NCBI RefSeq assembly: GCF_003217095.1
Contig: NZ_QJSR01000001.1
Location: 290,916 to 354,915, forward strand
Source: Rhizobium sp. PP-CC-3A-592
Lineage (GTDB): Bacteria; Pseudomonadota; Alphaproteobacteria; Rhizobiales; Rhizobiaceae
Length of the DNA stretch: 64,000 nucleotides
Reading direction: 5' to 3'
Notes under the pieces: generated by a model
The model's database searches: none
The model's input: the letters and a program-made list of their open reading frames with translations, nothing else
What the model was told of the DNA's origin: nothing
In this document: positions 17,384-28,827 of the stretch, piece after piece
How the letters are laid out: each line of letters opens with the position of its first letter
Numbering within the stretch: the stretch's first letter is position 1
Translations under genes and position numbers: made by a program

Positions 17384-18151
17384 TCATCCGAAAAAGACAT
17401 CGCCGGCGGCTATGTGCCGGCGCATGCCATTTTCATCCGTGAGAATTAATTGGCCGGAGCCGTCGATATCGTCAAAACGTCCATGGATGGACCGATCCGG
17501 AAGGTTGACCGTGATGGGGCGACCGATGCCCACGGCATGCTGCCGCCAGCGCGCGATGATGTCGCCGATCCCGAGACCGCCATTCCAGATGCCGAGCGTT
17601 TCGGCCATGGTCATGAAAAGATGTGCGAAGAGTTCCTCCGGCGATGCGGAAGACCCTTCGCTGCGCAGATGGGTCAGCGGATAAAGACCGTGGTCCGGCG
17701 CACTGACGACGTTGATGCCGCAGCCGATCACCAGAGCATATCGCCCATCCGTGAGACGTTCGCCTTCGAGCAGAATGCCGCAGGTCTTCTGCCCGCCGAT
17801 CAGGATGTCGTTCGGCCACTTGATCTCCGCAGGCCGTGCGCCTGCTGGCAGGACGGCCTGCATCGCATCGCGAACGGCAACGGCGACCGCAAGCGGCAGC
17901 GACTGGATCATGTCCAGCGGCGCGGGGTCGATCAGGAGCAGCGAGGAATAGAGATTGCCGGGTTCCGAACTCCAGGCACGACAACGCCGGCCGCGACCAT
18001 CGGTCTGCCGGCCGGCTGTGATCCAGAGGTTCCCCGGATCGCCCGCACGCGCACGCGCAAGGCACTCGGTGTTGGTGGAGCCCACCTCGTCCAAGGCGAC
18101 GTGGCGGAAGTCGTCAACGGACATGCGGGTGAGTCGGCTCTGGCCGCTCAA
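17384..18151 (-). CDS. birA: biotin--[acetyl-CoA-carboxylase] ligase
   Basis: Attaches biotin to carboxylase carrier domains via biotinyl-AMP. It has the catalytic domain ([19 protein letters not shown]/biotin loop [28 protein letters not shown]) and a small C-terminal SH3-like domain. The N-terminal HTH of E. coli BirA is absent, so it should not be a repressor. The start is uncertain: a TTG at 18151 overlaps the nuoN stop by 4 nt (coupling), and ATG 18124 would give a protein 9 residues shorter. Either keeps the whole domain. Confidence 0.93.
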   Translation of the reverse strand: MSGQSRLTRMSVDDFRHVALDEVGSTNTECLARARAGDPGNLWITAGRQTDGRGRRCRAWSSEPGNLYSSLLLIDPAPLDMIQSLPLAVAVAVRDAMQAVLPAGARPAEIKWPNDILIGGQKTCGILLEGERLTDGRYALVIGCGINVVSAPDHGLYPLTHLRSEGSSASPEELFAHLFMTMAETLGIWNGGLGIGDIIARWRQHAVGIGRPITVNLPDRSIHGRFDDIDGSGQLILTDENGMRRHIAAGDVFFG

Positions 18152-19587
18152 AAGAATGTCCGGGCAGCAGCCTCGGCCGCTGCACCGATCGGACCGCCGA
18201 CGATGACATAGCCGACGATGAAGAGTCCGGAGAGGCCATAAACCAGCTTCAGCGAACCGGACGGGCGGGCGAACTCGCCAGCCGGCTCATCGAACCACAT
18301 CAGCTTGATGACGCGCAGGTAGTAGTAGGCACCAACGACGGAGGCGAGAACGCCAATGACCGCCAGCGCATAGAGCTTGGCTTCGATCGCCGCCATGAAC
18401 ACGAAGTACTTGGCGAAGAAGCCGGCCAGCGGCGGGATGCCGGCGAGCGAGAACATCAGGATCGTGAGAACGACCGCCATGAAGGGATTTGTCTGCGACA
18501 GGCCGGCAAGATCGTCAACCTGCTCGACGTGATGGCCTTCCTTGCGGCGCATGGCGAGGATGCAGGCGAAGGTGCCGAGCGTCATGACCATGTAGATCAG
18601 CATATAGAGAACGACGCCGCGCACGCCGGCCATGGAACCGGCGGAAAGGCCGACCAGCGCATAGCCCATGTGACCGATGGAGGAATAAGCCATCAGGCGC
18701 TTCAGGTTCTTCTGGCCGATGGCGGCAAAGGAGCCAAGCACCATGGAGGCGATCGAGATGAAGACGATGATCTGCTGCCAGTCGAGCTGGATGGGCTCGA
18801 AGGCGGTGATGACGACGCGGACCAGCATGGCGATGGCGGCGATCTTCGGGGCGCCGGCGAAGAAAGCTGTAACCGGGGTCGGCGCACCTTCGTAGACGTC
18901 CGGCGTCCACATGTGGAACGGCACGGCCGAGATCTTGAAGGCGACACCGGCGAGCACGAAGACGAGGCCGAAGACCAGGCCAAGCGAGCGGCCATCCGCC
19001 GTGAGTGCCGCTGCGATTTCCACGAAGCCGGTGTGGCCCGTGAAGCCGTAAACCAGCGACATGCCGTAGAGCAACATGCCGGAGGAGAGCGCGCCGAGGA
19101 CGAAGTATTTCAGGCCGGCTTCCGTCGAACGCAGATCGTCCCGGTTCATGGCGGCGACAACATAGGCTGCGAGCGACTGCAGTTCCAGCGCCATGTAGAG
19201 CGACATCATGTCGTTGGCCGAGATCATCAGCAGCATGCCGAGGGTCGCGAGAACCACGAGGACCGGATATTCGAACCGGTCGAGACCGAAGATCTTCGCT
19301 TGCCCTGCCGACAGGAAGAGCGCGACGATAGACGCGAACAGCGTCAGCATCTTCATGAAGCGGGCGAAGGGATCGGCGACGAAGGCACCGTTATAGGCGA
19401 CGCCGTCGCCGGTGTTCGCCAGCAGAACGCCCGCAACCACCAAGAGCGCAATCGCCAGCCAGGTGACGAGACCGGAGGACCGTTCTCCCGTGAAGACGCC
19501 GATCATCAGGAGCGCGAGCGCACCGATGGCAAGCGTCACTTCGGGAAGCGACAGATGGAGACTAGCGACCAGAATATCAGCGTTCAT
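18148..19587 (-). CDS. nuoN: NADH-quinone oxidoreductase subunit N
   Basis: Antiporter-like proton-pumping subunit of complex I in the inner membrane. 479 residues, about 14 TM helices. It has the conserved features of the family: a Lys-bearing discontinuous helix region and [18 protein letters not shown], with [20 protein letters not shown] typical of NuoN. It starts 18 bp after nuoM and overlaps birA. Confidence 0.97.
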   Translation of the reverse strand: MNADILVASLHLSLPEVTLAIGALALLMIGVFTGERSSGLVTWLAIALLVVAGVLLANTGDGVAYNGAFVADPFARFMKMLTLFASIVALFLSAGQAKIFGLDRFEYPVLVVLATLGMLLMISANDMMSLYMALELQSLAAYVVAAMNRDDLRSTEAGLKYFVLGALSSGMLLYGMSLVYGFTGHTGFVEIAAALTADGRSLGLVFGLVFVLAGVAFKISAVPFHMWTPDVYEGAPTPVTAFFAGAPKIAAIAMLVRVVITAFEPIQLDWQQIIVFISIASMVLGSFAAIGQKNLKRLMAYSSIGHMGYALVGLSAGSMAGVRGVVLYMLIYMVMTLGTFACILAMRRKEGHHVEQVDDLAGLSQTNPFMAVVLTILMFSLAGIPPLAGFFAKYFVFMAAIEAKLYALAVIGVLASVVGAYYYLRVIKLMWFDEPAGEFARPSGSLKLVYGLSGLFIVGYVIVGGPIGAAAEAAARTFF

Positions 19588-19605
19588 GTTTCTCTCGCCC
19601 CGTCG

Positions 19606-21117
19606 TCAGTTTGCCGAGAGCGCAAGGGACTGCGCTGCCTGAACGGCGGTCGTGTAATTATTGATCAGCACATCGACGGAAGCCGCCGTGGCATCGAAGA
19701 CCGGCGCCGGATAGACGCCGAAGAAGATGGTGAGCACCGCGAGCGGGTAGAGGATCACCTTTTCGCGCGGCGACAGGTCGAGCAGAGCCTTCAGCTTCTC
19801 CTTCTCCAGCGCACCGAACATCACGCGGCGATAGAGCCACAGCGCGTAGCAGGCCGAGAGGATAACACCGGTCGTGGCGAAGAAGGCGACCCAGGTGTTC
19901 GCCTGGAAGGCGCCGAGCAGGGTCGTGATTTCCCCGACGAAGCCGGAGGTGCCGGGAAGGCCGACATTCGCCATGGTGAAGATCATGAAGATCACGGCGT
20001 ATTTCGGCATGTTGTTGACGAGGCCGCCATAGGCCGAGATCTCGCGGGTGTGCAGACGATCATAGACCACGCCGACGCAGAGGAAGAGCGCGGAGGAAAC
20101 GATGCCATGCGACAGCATCTGAAAGATCGCACCCTGCACGCCCTGCACATTGGCCGCAAAGATGCCCATGGTCACATAGCCCATGTGGGCGACCGAGGAG
20201 TAAGCAATCAGCTTCTTGATGTCCTGCTGCATCATCGCGACCAGCGAGGTGTAGATGATCGCGACGACCGACAGTGTGAAGACCAGCGGCGCGAACTGTT
20301 CGGATGCGAGCGGGAACATGCCGAGCGAGATGCGGACCATGCCGTAGCCGCCGAGCTTCAGCATGACGCCAGCAAGGATGACGGAGCCGGCCGTCGGTGC
20401 CTGAACGTGGGCATCGGGCAGCCATGTGTGGACGGGCCACATCGGCATCTTGACGGCGAAGGCCGCAAAGCAGGCGAGCCAGAGCCACGTCTGCATGCTT
20501 GCGGGGAAGCCGGCCTTCAGGAGTTCGACCATATCGGTCGTGCCGGTCTGCCAGTACATCGCCATGATGGCGAGCATCATCAGGACCGAGCCGAACAGGG
20601 TGTAGAGGAAGAATTTGTAGCTGGCGTAGACGCGCTCCTTGCCACCCCAGACGCCGATGATGACGAACATCGGGATCAGGGTCGCTTCGAAGAACACGTA
20701 GAAGAGCACGATGTCGAGCGAGACGAACACGCCCGTCATGACGACCTGCAGCAGAAGGAAGGCGATCATGTAGGACTTGATGCGCTTTTCGATCGAGTGC
20801 CAGCTGGCCAGCACGCAGAAGGGCATCAGGAACGTCGTGAGGATGACGAACAGCATGGAGATGCCGTCGACGCCGAGATGGTAGGAAATGCCGGTGCCGA
20901 GCCAGGCATGGCGCTCGACCATCTGGAAACCGGGGTTCGCATTGTCGAACCCAGCCCAGATGAACAGCGACAGCAGAAAGGTGACGACCGTCGTTGCGAG
21001 CGAGATGTTGAGCACGTTGCGGCGACCGGCGGCGCTGTCGTCGCGCATCAGAAGCAGGAGCACAACGCCGACCAGCGGCAGGAAGGTGACCGCCGAGAGA
21101 ATGGGCCAATCGGTCAT
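19606..21117 (-). CDS. nuoM: NADH-quinone oxidoreductase subunit M
   Basis: 503-residue antiporter-like subunit of complex I with about 14 TM helices. Diagnostic segments are [28 protein letters not shown] and [16 protein letters not shown], plus an Glu in TM5 ([13 protein letters not shown]) required for proton translocation in the family. ATG 21117 shares its A with the nuoL stop (TGATG overlap), so the two are translationally coupled. Confidence 0.98.
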   Translation of the reverse strand: MTDWPILSAVTFLPLVGVVLLLLMRDDSAAGRRNVLNISLATTVVTFLLSLFIWAGFDNANPGFQMVERHAWLGTGISYHLGVDGISMLFVILTTFLMPFCVLASWHSIEKRIKSYMIAFLLLQVVMTGVFVSLDIVLFYVFFEATLIPMFVIIGVWGGKERVYASYKFFLYTLFGSVLMMLAIMAMYWQTGTTDMVELLKAGFPASMQTWLWLACFAAFAVKMPMWPVHTWLPDAHVQAPTAGSVILAGVMLKLGGYGMVRISLGMFPLASEQFAPLVFTLSVVAIIYTSLVAMMQQDIKKLIAYSSVAHMGYVTMGIFAANVQGVQGAIFQMLSHGIVSSALFLCVGVVYDRLHTREISAYGGLVNNMPKYAVIFMIFTMANVGLPGTSGFVGEITTLLGAFQANTWVAFFATTGVILSACYALWLYRRVMFGALEKEKLKALLDLSPREKVILYPLAVLTIFFGVYPAPVFDATAASVDVLINNYTTAVQAAQSLALSAN

Positions 21118-23114
21118 CAGAAGGAGCTCCCGAGCATCATCCAGGTAACGAGTGCGGCAATGCCGATCAGCATCACGAACGCATAGTGATAGAGGTAACC
21201 GGTCTGCAGACGCACGACGCCGCGCGTGACGTCCATGACCCGGGCGGCGACGCCGTTCGGACCGAAGCCGTCGATGACGCGACCGTCACCCTCCTTCCAG
21301 AGGAAGGTGCCAAGGCGCTTGGCGGGACGCACGAACAGGAAGTCGTAAAGCTCGTCGAAGTACCACTTGTTCAAAAGGAACTGGTAGAGGCCGCGATGCT
21401 GGCGCGCCAGCGCCTTCGGCGTTTCCGGCGACTTGATGTAGAAGTACCAGGCCGTGACAAAGCCGAGCACCATGGCGATGAATGGGCTGAGCGCCACCAG
21501 AGCCGGAACATGGTGGAACTCTTCCAGCAGTTCGTTTTCGGCCGAGGTGAACAGCGCACCCTGCCAGAACTCCGCATATTCGTGGCCGTAGAAGTAGCCT
21601 TCACCGAGGACGCCGGCGACGACGGCGCCGAAACCGAGGATGAAGAGCGGCACGAGCATGACCATCGGCGATTCATGCACATGATGCATGACCTCATGGC
21701 TCGCGCGCGGCTTGCCGAAGAAGGTCAGGAACATCAGGCGCCAGGAATAGAAGCTCGTGAACAGCGCGGCGATGACCAGCAGCGTGAAAGCGAAGCCCGA
21801 AAGCGGCGAGTGCGAAGCGTACGTCGCCTCGATGATCACGTCCTTGGAGAAGAAGCCGGCAAAGCCGACCGGCGTGAAGGGAATGCCGACGCCGGTGATG
21901 GCGAGCGTTCCGATCAGCATCATCGCGAAGGTGATCTTGATGTGCGGACGCAGGCCGCCCATGTGGCGCATGTCCTGCTCACCATCGACGGCATGGATGA
22001 CCGAGCCGGCGCAGAGGAACAGGAGGGCCTTGAAGAAGGCATGCGTGAAGAGGTGGAACACGGCAGCACCATAGGCGCCGACGCCGAGCGCCACGAACAT
22101 GTAACCGAGCTGAGAACAGGTCGAATAGGCGATGACGCGCTTGATGTCGTTCTGCACCAGACCGACGGTGGCTGCGAAGAAGGCGGTGATCGCACCGATC
22201 AGCGTGACCACCGTCAGGGCCGTCGGCGACAGCTCGAACACCGGCGACATACGGGCGACGAGGAAGACGCCGGCGGTGACCATGGTCGCCGCGTGAATAA
22301 GGGCCGAGACCGGAGTCGGGCCTTCCATCGCGTCCGGCAACCAGGTGTGCAGCAGGAACTGCGCCGATTTACCCATGGCGCCCATAAAGAGCAGCAATGC
22401 GACACCGGTGACGGCGTCGCCACGATCGAGATGCATGCCGAACAGCGTGATGACGGTGTCCGTGGCGTTGGCCGCACCCTCGGCCGGCAGATAGGTCGCT
22501 GCGGTCGCGAAAATCGTTTCGAACGAGATCGAGCCGAACAGGACGAAGACGCCGAAGATGCCGAGCGCGAAGCCGAAGTCGCCGACGCGGTTGACGATGA
22601 ACGCCTTCATGGCCGCGGCACTCGCCGATGGCTTCTTGTACCAGAAGCCGATGAGCAGGTAGGACGCGAGACCCACGCCTTCCCAACCGAAGAACATCTG
22701 CAGCAGGTTGTCGGACGTCACCAGCATCAGCATGGCGAAGGTGAAGAGCGAGAGATAGGCGAAGAACCGCGGGCGATGCGGATCGTGGTGCATGTAGCCG
22801 ATCGAATACAGGTGCACCAGGAACGACACGGTATTGACGACCACGAACATGACGGCCGTCAGCGTATCGACGCGGAAGGCCCATTCGGTGTCGAAACTGC
22901 CGGTCTGGATCCAGCGCATGACGAAGACCTTGATCATCTCCGTTTCGCCGAGGCCGACGTGGAAGAAGACGACCCAGGACAGGACGGCAACGACGGCCAT
23001 GAGGCCGGTGGTCACGTATTCCGAAGCCTTCGCGCCGATCTTCGAGCCGAACAGGCCCGCGATCAGGAAGCCGATGAGCGGCAGGAAGACGACCGCTTTG
23101 ATGATGGTATCCAT
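21117..23114 (-). CDS. nuoL: NADH-quinone oxidoreductase subunit L
   Basis: The distal proton-pumping subunit. 665 residues, about 16 TM helices with the long C-terminal lateral helix region. Conserved motifs: [25 protein letters not shown] and [18 protein letters not shown]. Length is normal. It follows nuoK by 6 bp and overlaps nuoM by 1-3 nt. Confidence 0.98.
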   Translation of the reverse strand: MDTIIKAVVFLPLIGFLIAGLFGSKIGAKASEYVTTGLMAVVAVLSWVVFFHVGLGETEMIKVFVMRWIQTGSFDTEWAFRVDTLTAVMFVVVNTVSFLVHLYSIGYMHHDPHRPRFFAYLSLFTFAMLMLVTSDNLLQMFFGWEGVGLASYLLIGFWYKKPSASAAAMKAFIVNRVGDFGFALGIFGVFVLFGSISFETIFATAATYLPAEGAANATDTVITLFGMHLDRGDAVTGVALLLFMGAMGKSAQFLLHTWLPDAMEGPTPVSALIHAATMVTAGVFLVARMSPVFELSPTALTVVTLIGAITAFFAATVGLVQNDIKRVIAYSTCSQLGYMFVALGVGAYGAAVFHLFTHAFFKALLFLCAGSVIHAVDGEQDMRHMGGLRPHIKITFAMMLIGTLAITGVGIPFTPVGFAGFFSKDVIIEATYASHSPLSGFAFTLLVIAALFTSFYSWRLMFLTFFGKPRASHEVMHHVHESPMVMLVPLFILGFGAVVAGVLGEGYFYGHEYAEFWQGALFTSAENELLEEFHHVPALVALSPFIAMVLGFVTAWYFYIKSPETPKALARQHRGLYQFLLNKWYFDELYDFLFVRPAKRLGTFLWKEGDGRVIDGFGPNGVAARVMDVTRGVVRLQTGYLYHYAFVMLIGIAALVTWMMLGSSF

Positions 23115-23120
23115 GGCCGA

Positions 23121-23429
23121 TCAGCCCTTCATCATGTTGACGTCTTCGACCGCGATGGAGCCGCGGTTACGATAGAAGACGACGAGAATTGCAAGACCGA
23201 TGGCGGCTTCCGCCGCCGCAACCGTCAGAATGAACAGCGCGAACACCTGGCCGGTGATGTCGTTGAGGAACGACGAGAAGGCGACCATGTTGATGTTCAC
23301 CGCGAGCAGGATGAGCTCTACCGACATCAGGATGACGATGATGTTCTTGCGGTTGAGGAAGATGCCGAAGACGCCCAGCGTAAACAGGATGGCGCTGACG
23401 GTCAGATAGTGGGAAATACCGATTTCCAT
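23121..23429 (-). CDS. nuoK: NADH-quinone oxidoreductase subunit K
   Basis: 102-residue, three-helix membrane subunit (MND4L family). Glu residues in TM2 and TM3 ([32 protein letters not shown]) are the conserved carboxylates of the proton channel. 30 bp after nuoJ. Confidence 0.97.
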   Translation of the reverse strand: MEIGISHYLTVSAILFTLGVFGIFLNRKNIIVILMSVELILLAVNINMVAFSSFLNDITGQVFALFILTVAAAEAAIGLAILVVFYRNRGSIAVEDVNMMKG

Positions 23430-23459
23430 GATGTCTTGTCCTTGACCTTCAGTACCGGC

Positions 23460-24074
23460 TCAGAGCCCCTGACCCGGCTTGACCTTCACCACCTCGACGG
23501 CGGTGGCGGGAACGCGGGCAACCTGCTGGGAAATGTTCTGGCGCTTGATGTTGGGGCGATGGCGCAGCGTGAGCACGATCGCGCCGATCATGGCAACGAA
23601 CAGCACGAGGCCTGCAATCTGGAAGTAGTAGATGTAGTGGGTGTAGATGACGTCGCCGAGGGCGGCGGTATTGGTACGGTCGGTCACGGCCGGGATCGGC
23701 ATCGACACGGTCTTGGCGATCTCCGGCGAGAAGGTGCTGCCGGCAACGACAATGATCAGCTCGGCCGCAAGGATCAAGCCGACGAGCGCGCCCACCGGCG
23801 CGTAATCGAGCACGCCGGAGCGCAGCTGACTGAAGTCGATGTCGAGCATCATCACGACGAAGAGGAAGAGGACCGCGACGGCGCCGATATAGACGACCAG
23901 CAGGATCATCGCGAGGAACTCGGCCCCCGTCAGCAGGAACAGGCCCGCCGAGTTGAAGAAGCACAGGATGAGGAACAGGACCGAATAGACCGGGTTCCTG
24001 GCCGAAATCACCATGAACGCCGATGCGACGGCGATGAAGGCGAAGAGATAGAAGAATAGAGTCTGCAGACCCAT
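23460..24074 (-). CDS. nuoJ: NADH-quinone oxidoreductase subunit J
   Basis: 204-residue membrane subunit (MND6 family) with five TM helices; LLVVYIGAVAVLFLFVVMMLD is its conserved TM3 containing the pi-bulge region. I used ATG 24074 (MGLQTLFFYLFAF); an upstream in-frame start would add a non-homologous charged stretch. Preceded by a 144-bp spacer holding a perfect hairpin CGACCGGA-GAGG-TCCGGTCG near 24137-24156. Confidence 0.96.
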   Translation of the reverse strand: MGLQTLFFYLFAFIAVASAFMVISARNPVYSVLFLILCFFNSAGLFLLTGAEFLAMILLVVYIGAVAVLFLFVVMMLDIDFSQLRSGVLDYAPVGALVGLILAAELIIVVAGSTFSPEIAKTVSMPIPAVTDRTNTAALGDVIYTHYIYYFQIAGLVLFVAMIGAIVLTLRHRPNIKRQNISQQVARVPATAVEVVKVKPGQGL

Positions 24075-24218
24075 GACCGGTGCCTTTTTCGTCTTCCCCG
24101 GAACGATGTGCCTTTGCGCAAACCGTTCCTGGCCGACCGGAGAGGTCCGGTCGACACCCAAATTTCCAGTGTATCACCGCCCGGGCGGGCGGCGCTGCGC
24201 CGAGATGGCGCCGTCGTC

Positions 24219-24710
24219 TTAACGGTACGGCGAGTCGATGCCGATGTTGCGGGCGATTTCGCGCTCCCAACGATCGCCGTTCGAAAGAAGGCGGTCCTTG
24301 TCGTAGTAAAGCTCTTCGCGCGTCTCGGTGGCGAATTCGAAGTTCGGCCCCTCGACGATCGCGTCGACGGGGCAGGCTTCCTGGCAGAAGCCGCAATAGA
24401 TGCACTTCACCATGTCGATGTCGTAGCGCACCGTGCGGCGGGTGCCGTCATTGCGACGCGGGCCGGCTTCGATGGTGATGGCCTGGGCGGGACAGATCGC
24501 CTCGCACAGCTTGCAGGCGATGCAACGCTCTTCGCCATTGGGATAGCGACGCAAAGCATGCTCGCCGCGGAAACGCGGGCTGATCGGACCTTTTTCGAAC
24601 GGGTAGTTCAGCGTCGCCTTCGGCGCGAAAAAGTACCGCATCGACAGGAAGAACGCGCCGACGAACTCCTTGAGGAACAGCGATCTGACGGCTTGCGAAA
24701 TGGCGGCCAT
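24219..24710 (-). CDS. nuoI: NADH-quinone oxidoreductase subunit I (2x[4Fe-4S])
   Basis: 163-residue ferredoxin-like subunit binding clusters N6a and N6b: [12 protein letters not shown] (C63, C66, C69, C73) and [12 protein letters not shown] (C103, C106, C109, C113). It passes electrons toward N2 in NuoB. Two adjacent ATGs (24713, 24710). GGAGG sits only 3 nt before the first, so the second is better spaced and was chosen. Confidence 0.97.
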   Translation of the reverse strand: MAAISQAVRSLFLKEFVGAFFLSMRYFFAPKATLNYPFEKGPISPRFRGEHALRRYPNGEERCIACKLCEAICPAQAITIEAGPRRNDGTRRTVRYDIDMVKCIYCGFCQEACPVDAIVEGPNFEFATETREELYYDKDRLLSNGDRWEREIARNIGIDSPYR

Positions 24711-24774
24711 CATTTACCTCCGAATGAGCTGGCCTGGGAGACGCCAGCGACTGTCGCGAAGCTGCGGACGGGCA

Positions 24775-25818
24775 TCAGGCCCATCCACCAAGCTTCAGCG
24801 TGATTGCAACGATAAAGACCATGACGAGCGACAGGGGAAGGAAAACCTTCCAGCCAAGACGCATCAGCTGATCGTAGCGGTAGCGCGGCACGAACGCCTT
24901 GACCATCGCGAACATGAAGAACACCAGCGAGGCCTTCAGTACGAACCAGATGATGCCGGGAACCCAGTTCAGGAACCAGACATCCACCGGAGGCAGCCAG
25001 CCGCCGAGGAAGAGGATCGTGGTGAGCGCGCACATCAGGCAGATGGCAGCGTACTCGCCGAGCATGAACATCATGTAGGGGGTGGAGCCGTATTCGACCA
25101 TGAAGCCCGCCACGAGTTCGGACTCCGCCTCTACGAGGTCGAAGGGCGGGCGGTTCGTTTCGGCCAGCGCCGAAATGAAGAACACGATGAACATCGGGAA
25201 CAGCGGCAGCCAGTACCAGTCGAGGAACGAGCCCGGCAGGCCCATCATCGTGCCGAGACCGTCGCGCTGCGAATTGACGATGTCCGTCAGGTTCAGCGAG
25301 CCGACGCAGAGCAGCACGGTGACGATGACGAAGCCGATCGAGACTTCGTAGGAGACCATCTGCGCTGCAGACCGCAGGGCCGACAGGAAGGGGTACTTGG
25401 AGTTCGACGCCCAGCCGCCCATGATGACGCCGTAGACTTCGAGCGACGAAATGGCGAGAACGTAGAGGATGCCGACATTGATGTTCGCCATCACCCAGTT
25501 GTCGTTCAGGGGAACGACGGCCCAGGCGGCGAGCGCCAGCGTCACCGAGACCAGCGGCGCCAGCAGGAAGAGAACCTTGTTGGCACCGGCGGGAATCACC
25601 GGCTCCTTGACGACGAACTTCAAAAGATCGGCGAAGGACTGGAAAAGACCGAAGGGACCCACCACGTTGGGTCCACGGCGCAACTGCACCGCTGCCCAGA
25701 TCTTGCGGTCGGCCAGCAGGATATAGGCGATGAAGATCAGGAGAGCGACCAGCAGCAGAAGCGACTGGCCGATCATGATGGCCGCCGGCCAGACGTAGGT
25801 CGAAAGAAAACCGTCCAT
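24775..25818 (-). CDS. nuoH: NADH-quinone oxidoreductase subunit H
   Basis: 347-residue membrane subunit (ND1) forming part of the quinone chamber, about 8 TM helices. Conserved cytosolic loops: [44 protein letters not shown] and the final [19 protein letters not shown]. Follows nuoG by 20 bp. Confidence 0.98.
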   Translation of the reverse strand: MDGFLSTYVWPAAIMIGQSLLLLVALLIFIAYILLADRKIWAAVQLRRGPNVVGPFGLFQSFADLLKFVVKEPVIPAGANKVLFLLAPLVSVTLALAAWAVVPLNDNWVMANINVGILYVLAISSLEVYGVIMGGWASNSKYPFLSALRSAAQMVSYEVSIGFVIVTVLLCVGSLNLTDIVNSQRDGLGTMMGLPGSFLDWYWLPLFPMFIVFFISALAETNRPPFDLVEAESELVAGFMVEYGSTPYMMFMLGEYAAICLMCALTTILFLGGWLPPVDVWFLNWVPGIIWFVLKASLVFFMFAMVKAFVPRYRYDQLMRLGWKVFLPLSLVMVFIVAITLKLGGWA

Positions 25819-25838
25819 GGTGCCTTATTCTCCCGCGC

Positions 25839-27920
25839 TCATTCCGCTGCCGCTTTGAAATTATTGCGAGCCAGCGCCGAACATTCGGCCATGACCGCGG
25901 AAGCGCGCGCTATCGGGTTCGTCAAATAGAAGTCTTTCACCGGAGACGCAAACGCGGATTTGGTCATCGCACCGGCTTTTTGTGCAAGTGCGGCAATTTC
26001 GCCGTCAACGGCCTCGGCGATCGTATCGACGTCACCGAAATGCGGGAACTCCGCGACCAGTTTGCGACGCAGATCCGTCAGCGAATCGAAGGGCAGTTTC
26101 TTACCCAGCACGTCGGACAGCGCCCGCAGGATCGCCCAGTCTTCACGGGCCTCGCCCGGTGCGAAGCCGGCACGATTGCCCATCTGGACGCGGCCTTCGG
26201 TGTTGACCCAGATGCCGGACTTCTCGGTATAGGTCGCGCCGGGAAGAATGACATCCGCGCCATGGGCGCCGTTGTCGCCATGCGAGCCGATATAGACCGT
26301 AAAGCCGCTCGTGCGGGCGTCGAGATCGATCTCATCGGCGCCGAGGAGGAACAGCACGTCCGTGCCCGTCACCATCTCCTGCGCCGTCTTGCCGTTCGCG
26401 CCCGGTACGAAGCCGAGGTCGAGGCCGCCGACGCGGGCTGCCGCCGTATGGAGCACCGCAAAGCCGTTCCAGCCTTCAGAGACCGAGCCGATCGCACCAG
26501 CAAGCTTTGCCGCAGATGCGAGAACCGAAGGGCCGCCTTCGCCGATCAGGGCGCCCTGCCCTATGATGATCATCGGACGCTCGGCCTTCGTCAGCACCTC
26601 ATAGAAGCTCCCGCGACCGGCGAGCAGTTCGCCCAGCGTATCCGTACCGGCGCCGAGATAGTCGTAGGAATAGCGCAATTCGGCCGCTTCGCCGATGACG
26701 CCGATCGGGAACTTGCTCATCCGGAAGCGCTTGCGGATACGTGCGTTGAGCACGGAGGCTTCGAAGCGCGGGTTTGCGCCGATGATCAGGAGGGCGTCAG
26801 CGTTTTCAATGCCCTGGATGGTGGGATTGAAGAGATAGCTTGAACGGCCGAGCGACGGATCAAGCGCTGCACCGTCCTGGCGGCAATCGATGCTCGTCGA
26901 ACCGAGCGCCGTCATCAGCCCCTTCAGCGCATACATTTCCTCGACGGATGCAAGGTCGCCGGCAATCGCGCCGATACGGTCACCGCTGGTTTTGGCCACG
27001 GCAGCCTTGATGGCGGCGAAGGCTTCGCCCCAGCTTGCGGGCTGCAGACGACCGTCCTTCTTCACATAGGGGCGGTCGAGACGCTGCGTCTTCAGGCCAT
27101 CCCAGATGAAGCGGGTCTTGTCGGAGATCCACTCTTCGTTGATCTCTTCATTGATGCGGGGCATGACGCGCATGACTTCGCGGCCGCGCGTATCGACGCG
27201 GATGGCGGAGCCCACGGCGTCCATGACGTCGATCGATTCGGTCTTGCCGAGTTCCCAGGGGCGCGCGTTGAACGCATAGGGCTTGGAGGTCAGTGCGCCG
27301 ACCGGGCAGAGATCGACCACGTTGCCCTGAAGCTCCGATGTCATCGCCTGCTCGAGATAGGTCGTGATTTCCGCATCTTCGCCGCGGCCGATGAGGCCGA
27401 GTTCGGCGATGCCCGCAACTTCGGTGGTGAAGCGGACGCAGCGCGTGCAGTGGATGCAGCGGTTCATGACCGTCTTGACCAGCGGGCCGATATACTTGTC
27501 TTCGACGGCGCGCTTGTTCTCGTTATAGCGCGTCGAGTCGACGCCGAAGGCCATGGCCTGATCCTGCAGGTCGCACTCGCCACCCTGGTCGCAGATCGGG
27601 CAGTCCAGCGGATGGTTGATCAGCAGGAATTCCATGACGCCTTCGCGGGCCTTCTTGACCATCGGCGTGGTCGTGAAGACTTCCGGCGTCTCGCCGTTCG
27701 GGCCCGGGCGCAGGTCGCGCACGCCCATGGCGCAGGAGGCCGCCGGCTTCGGCGGGCCACCCTTCACCTCGATCAGACACATGCGACAATTGCCGGCAAC
27801 CGACAGCCGCTCGTGGAAACAGAAGCGCGGAACCTCGGCGCCGGCTTCCTCGCATGCCTGAAGCAGCGTGAAATGATCCGGGACTTCGATCTCTTTTCCG
27901 TCGACTTTCAGCTTTGCCAT
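25839..27920 (-). CDS. nuoG: NADH-quinone oxidoreductase subunit G
   Basis: The largest hydrophilic-arm subunit, carrying several Fe-S clusters. 693 residues: [2Fe-2S] cysteines C34, C45, C48 (CFHERLSVAGNCRMC), the 4Fe-4S region HPLDCPICDQGGECDLQ and MNRCIHCTRCVRF, then a molybdopterin-oxidoreductase-like domain without a metal site. ATG 27920 (MAKLKVDGKEIEVPD) is the family start; an in-frame extension to 27977 is not supported. Confidence 0.97.
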   Translation of the reverse strand: MAKLKVDGKEIEVPDHFTLLQACEEAGAEVPRFCFHERLSVAGNCRMCLIEVKGGPPKPAASCAMGVRDLRPGPNGETPEVFTTTPMVKKAREGVMEFLLINHPLDCPICDQGGECDLQDQAMAFGVDSTRYNENKRAVEDKYIGPLVKTVMNRCIHCTRCVRFTTEVAGIAELGLIGRGEDAEITTYLEQAMTSELQGNVVDLCPVGALTSKPYAFNARPWELGKTESIDVMDAVGSAIRVDTRGREVMRVMPRINEEINEEWISDKTRFIWDGLKTQRLDRPYVKKDGRLQPASWGEAFAAIKAAVAKTSGDRIGAIAGDLASVEEMYALKGLMTALGSTSIDCRQDGAALDPSLGRSSYLFNPTIQGIENADALLIIGANPRFEASVLNARIRKRFRMSKFPIGVIGEAAELRYSYDYLGAGTDTLGELLAGRGSFYEVLTKAERPMIIIGQGALIGEGGPSVLASAAKLAGAIGSVSEGWNGFAVLHTAAARVGGLDLGFVPGANGKTAQEMVTGTDVLFLLGADEIDLDARTSGFTVYIGSHGDNGAHGADVILPGATYTEKSGIWVNTEGRVQMGNRAGFAPGEAREDWAILRALSDVLGKKLPFDSLTDLRRKLVAEFPHFGDVDTIAEAVDGEIAALAQKAGAMTKSAFASPVKDFYLTNPIARASAVMAECSALARNNFKAAAE

Positions 27921-27978
27921 CTTCGCACTCAATCCTGTCCTCTTCCGCCGGTCTTCAAGCGACGGATCGATCGTCAAA

Positions 27979-28042
27979 GGGCCTTAGCGGCCCAATCTGT
28001 CCCGAGGCCATCGGCCTCGATCATCCCTGCGGGCCAAGGCCC
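27979..28042. repeat. tandem GC hairpins upstream of nuoG
   Basis: GGGCC-TTAGC-GGCCC (27979-27993), CGAGGCC/GGCCTCG (28003-28019) and GGGCC/GGCCC-like pairing (about 28030-28042) lie in series in the spacer before nuoG on the operon mRNA. No T-run follows. They could set processing points or stability of the nuoF-side message. Confidence 0.6.
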
Positions 28043-28043
28043 C

Positions 28044-28823
28044 CTAAGCTTTGGCAGCCGTAGCCGAAGCATGTCGTTTCGGCGTCGGCTCTCCGCTCTT
28101 TGCGAGCACCTTGGCCTGTTCGACCCAGCGATCCCTAACGATACGACCGCTGGCGCTCAGTTCCCGGTCGAACCGGGCGATATCGTTCTCGTCCCAAGCC
28201 GCAATCTCGCTGAACTGCGTAACCTCGAGACTTTTCAGAACCTGCTCCAGCTTCGGGCCGATGCCGGAAATCCTCTTCAGATCGTCTGCGGCCTTGCCGC
28301 GGCGGGCGCGCGCAGGCTTTGGGGCCGGGCTTGCCCCCTTCGCGGCCCGCGGCGAAGCCTTGGCGACGGCGGCAGAGGCTCGTGCCACCGCGGCAGCCGT
28401 TGCTTCCGCAGCCTCGGCCACGAGATCGGCAACCGGCTTTTCTGCAGCCTCGATATCCGCTTTCGGCGCACCGACCTTAGCCGTTTCATCGGCGCTGGCA
28501 GGTTCGGCCGTCTCGGTTGCGGCAGATGCCGCCCCCTGCCCTGCCTGACGCTCCGCTTCGGCCGTGGCGGCTGCCTTTTGCGCCGCCTCCATGAACCCCT
28601 GCATCGCGCCGAGCATGAAACCGGCGAAGTGACTTGCCATTCCGAAGCCCATCGCCGCGGCTGCCGCGACCGAAGCTGTGGGATGCTGCATCAGCGGCGG
28701 CAAGGGCGGCCCGCCTTCTTTCGTCCAGCCGGCAAAGCCCGCGGGATCGCCCTTTGACGACGACGAAGAGCCCTGCGCGTCCGCGGGACCGGCCTGCTCA
28801 TCGTCAAACGGCGACGTTGTCAT
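28044..28823 (-). CDS. alanine-rich protein with HhH-like C-terminal domain, in nuo operon
   Basis: 259 residues in three parts: a Gly/Ser/Pro-rich N-terminus, a central Ala-rich low-complexity/coiled-coil-prone stretch (about 85-185, AATAEAERQAGQGAAS...), and a basic linker leading to DLKRISGIGPKLEQVLKSLE...WVEQAKVLA. That last domain (about 195-250) is the helix-hairpin-helix-like module also fused to alphaproteobacterial ribosomal L21 and some NuoE proteins. It starts 4 bp after the nuoF stop with a good GGAGTA Shine-Dalgarno, so it is co-translated with nuoF. Role in complex I unknown; it may be an accessory or assembly factor. Confidence 0.85.
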   Translation of the reverse strand: MTTSPFDDEQAGPADAQGSSSSSKGDPAGFAGWTKEGGPPLPPLMQHPTASVAAAAAMGFGMASHFAGFMLGAMQGFMEAAQKAAATAEAERQAGQGAASAATETAEPASADETAKVGAPKADIEAAEKPVADLVAEAAEATAAAVARASAAVAKASPRAAKGASPAPKPARARRGKAADDLKRISGIGPKLEQVLKSLEVTQFSEIAAWDENDIARFDRELSASGRIVRDRWVEQAKVLAKSGEPTPKRHASATAAKA

Positions 28824-28827
28824 TCCG

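Noticed and set aside
21186-24059. 957-aa plus-strand frame, His/Asp/Glu/Arg-rich
   Set aside because: It mirrors nuoL, nuoK and nuoJ codons; the extreme His/Glu/Arg content is typical of antisense frames of hydrophobic proteins.
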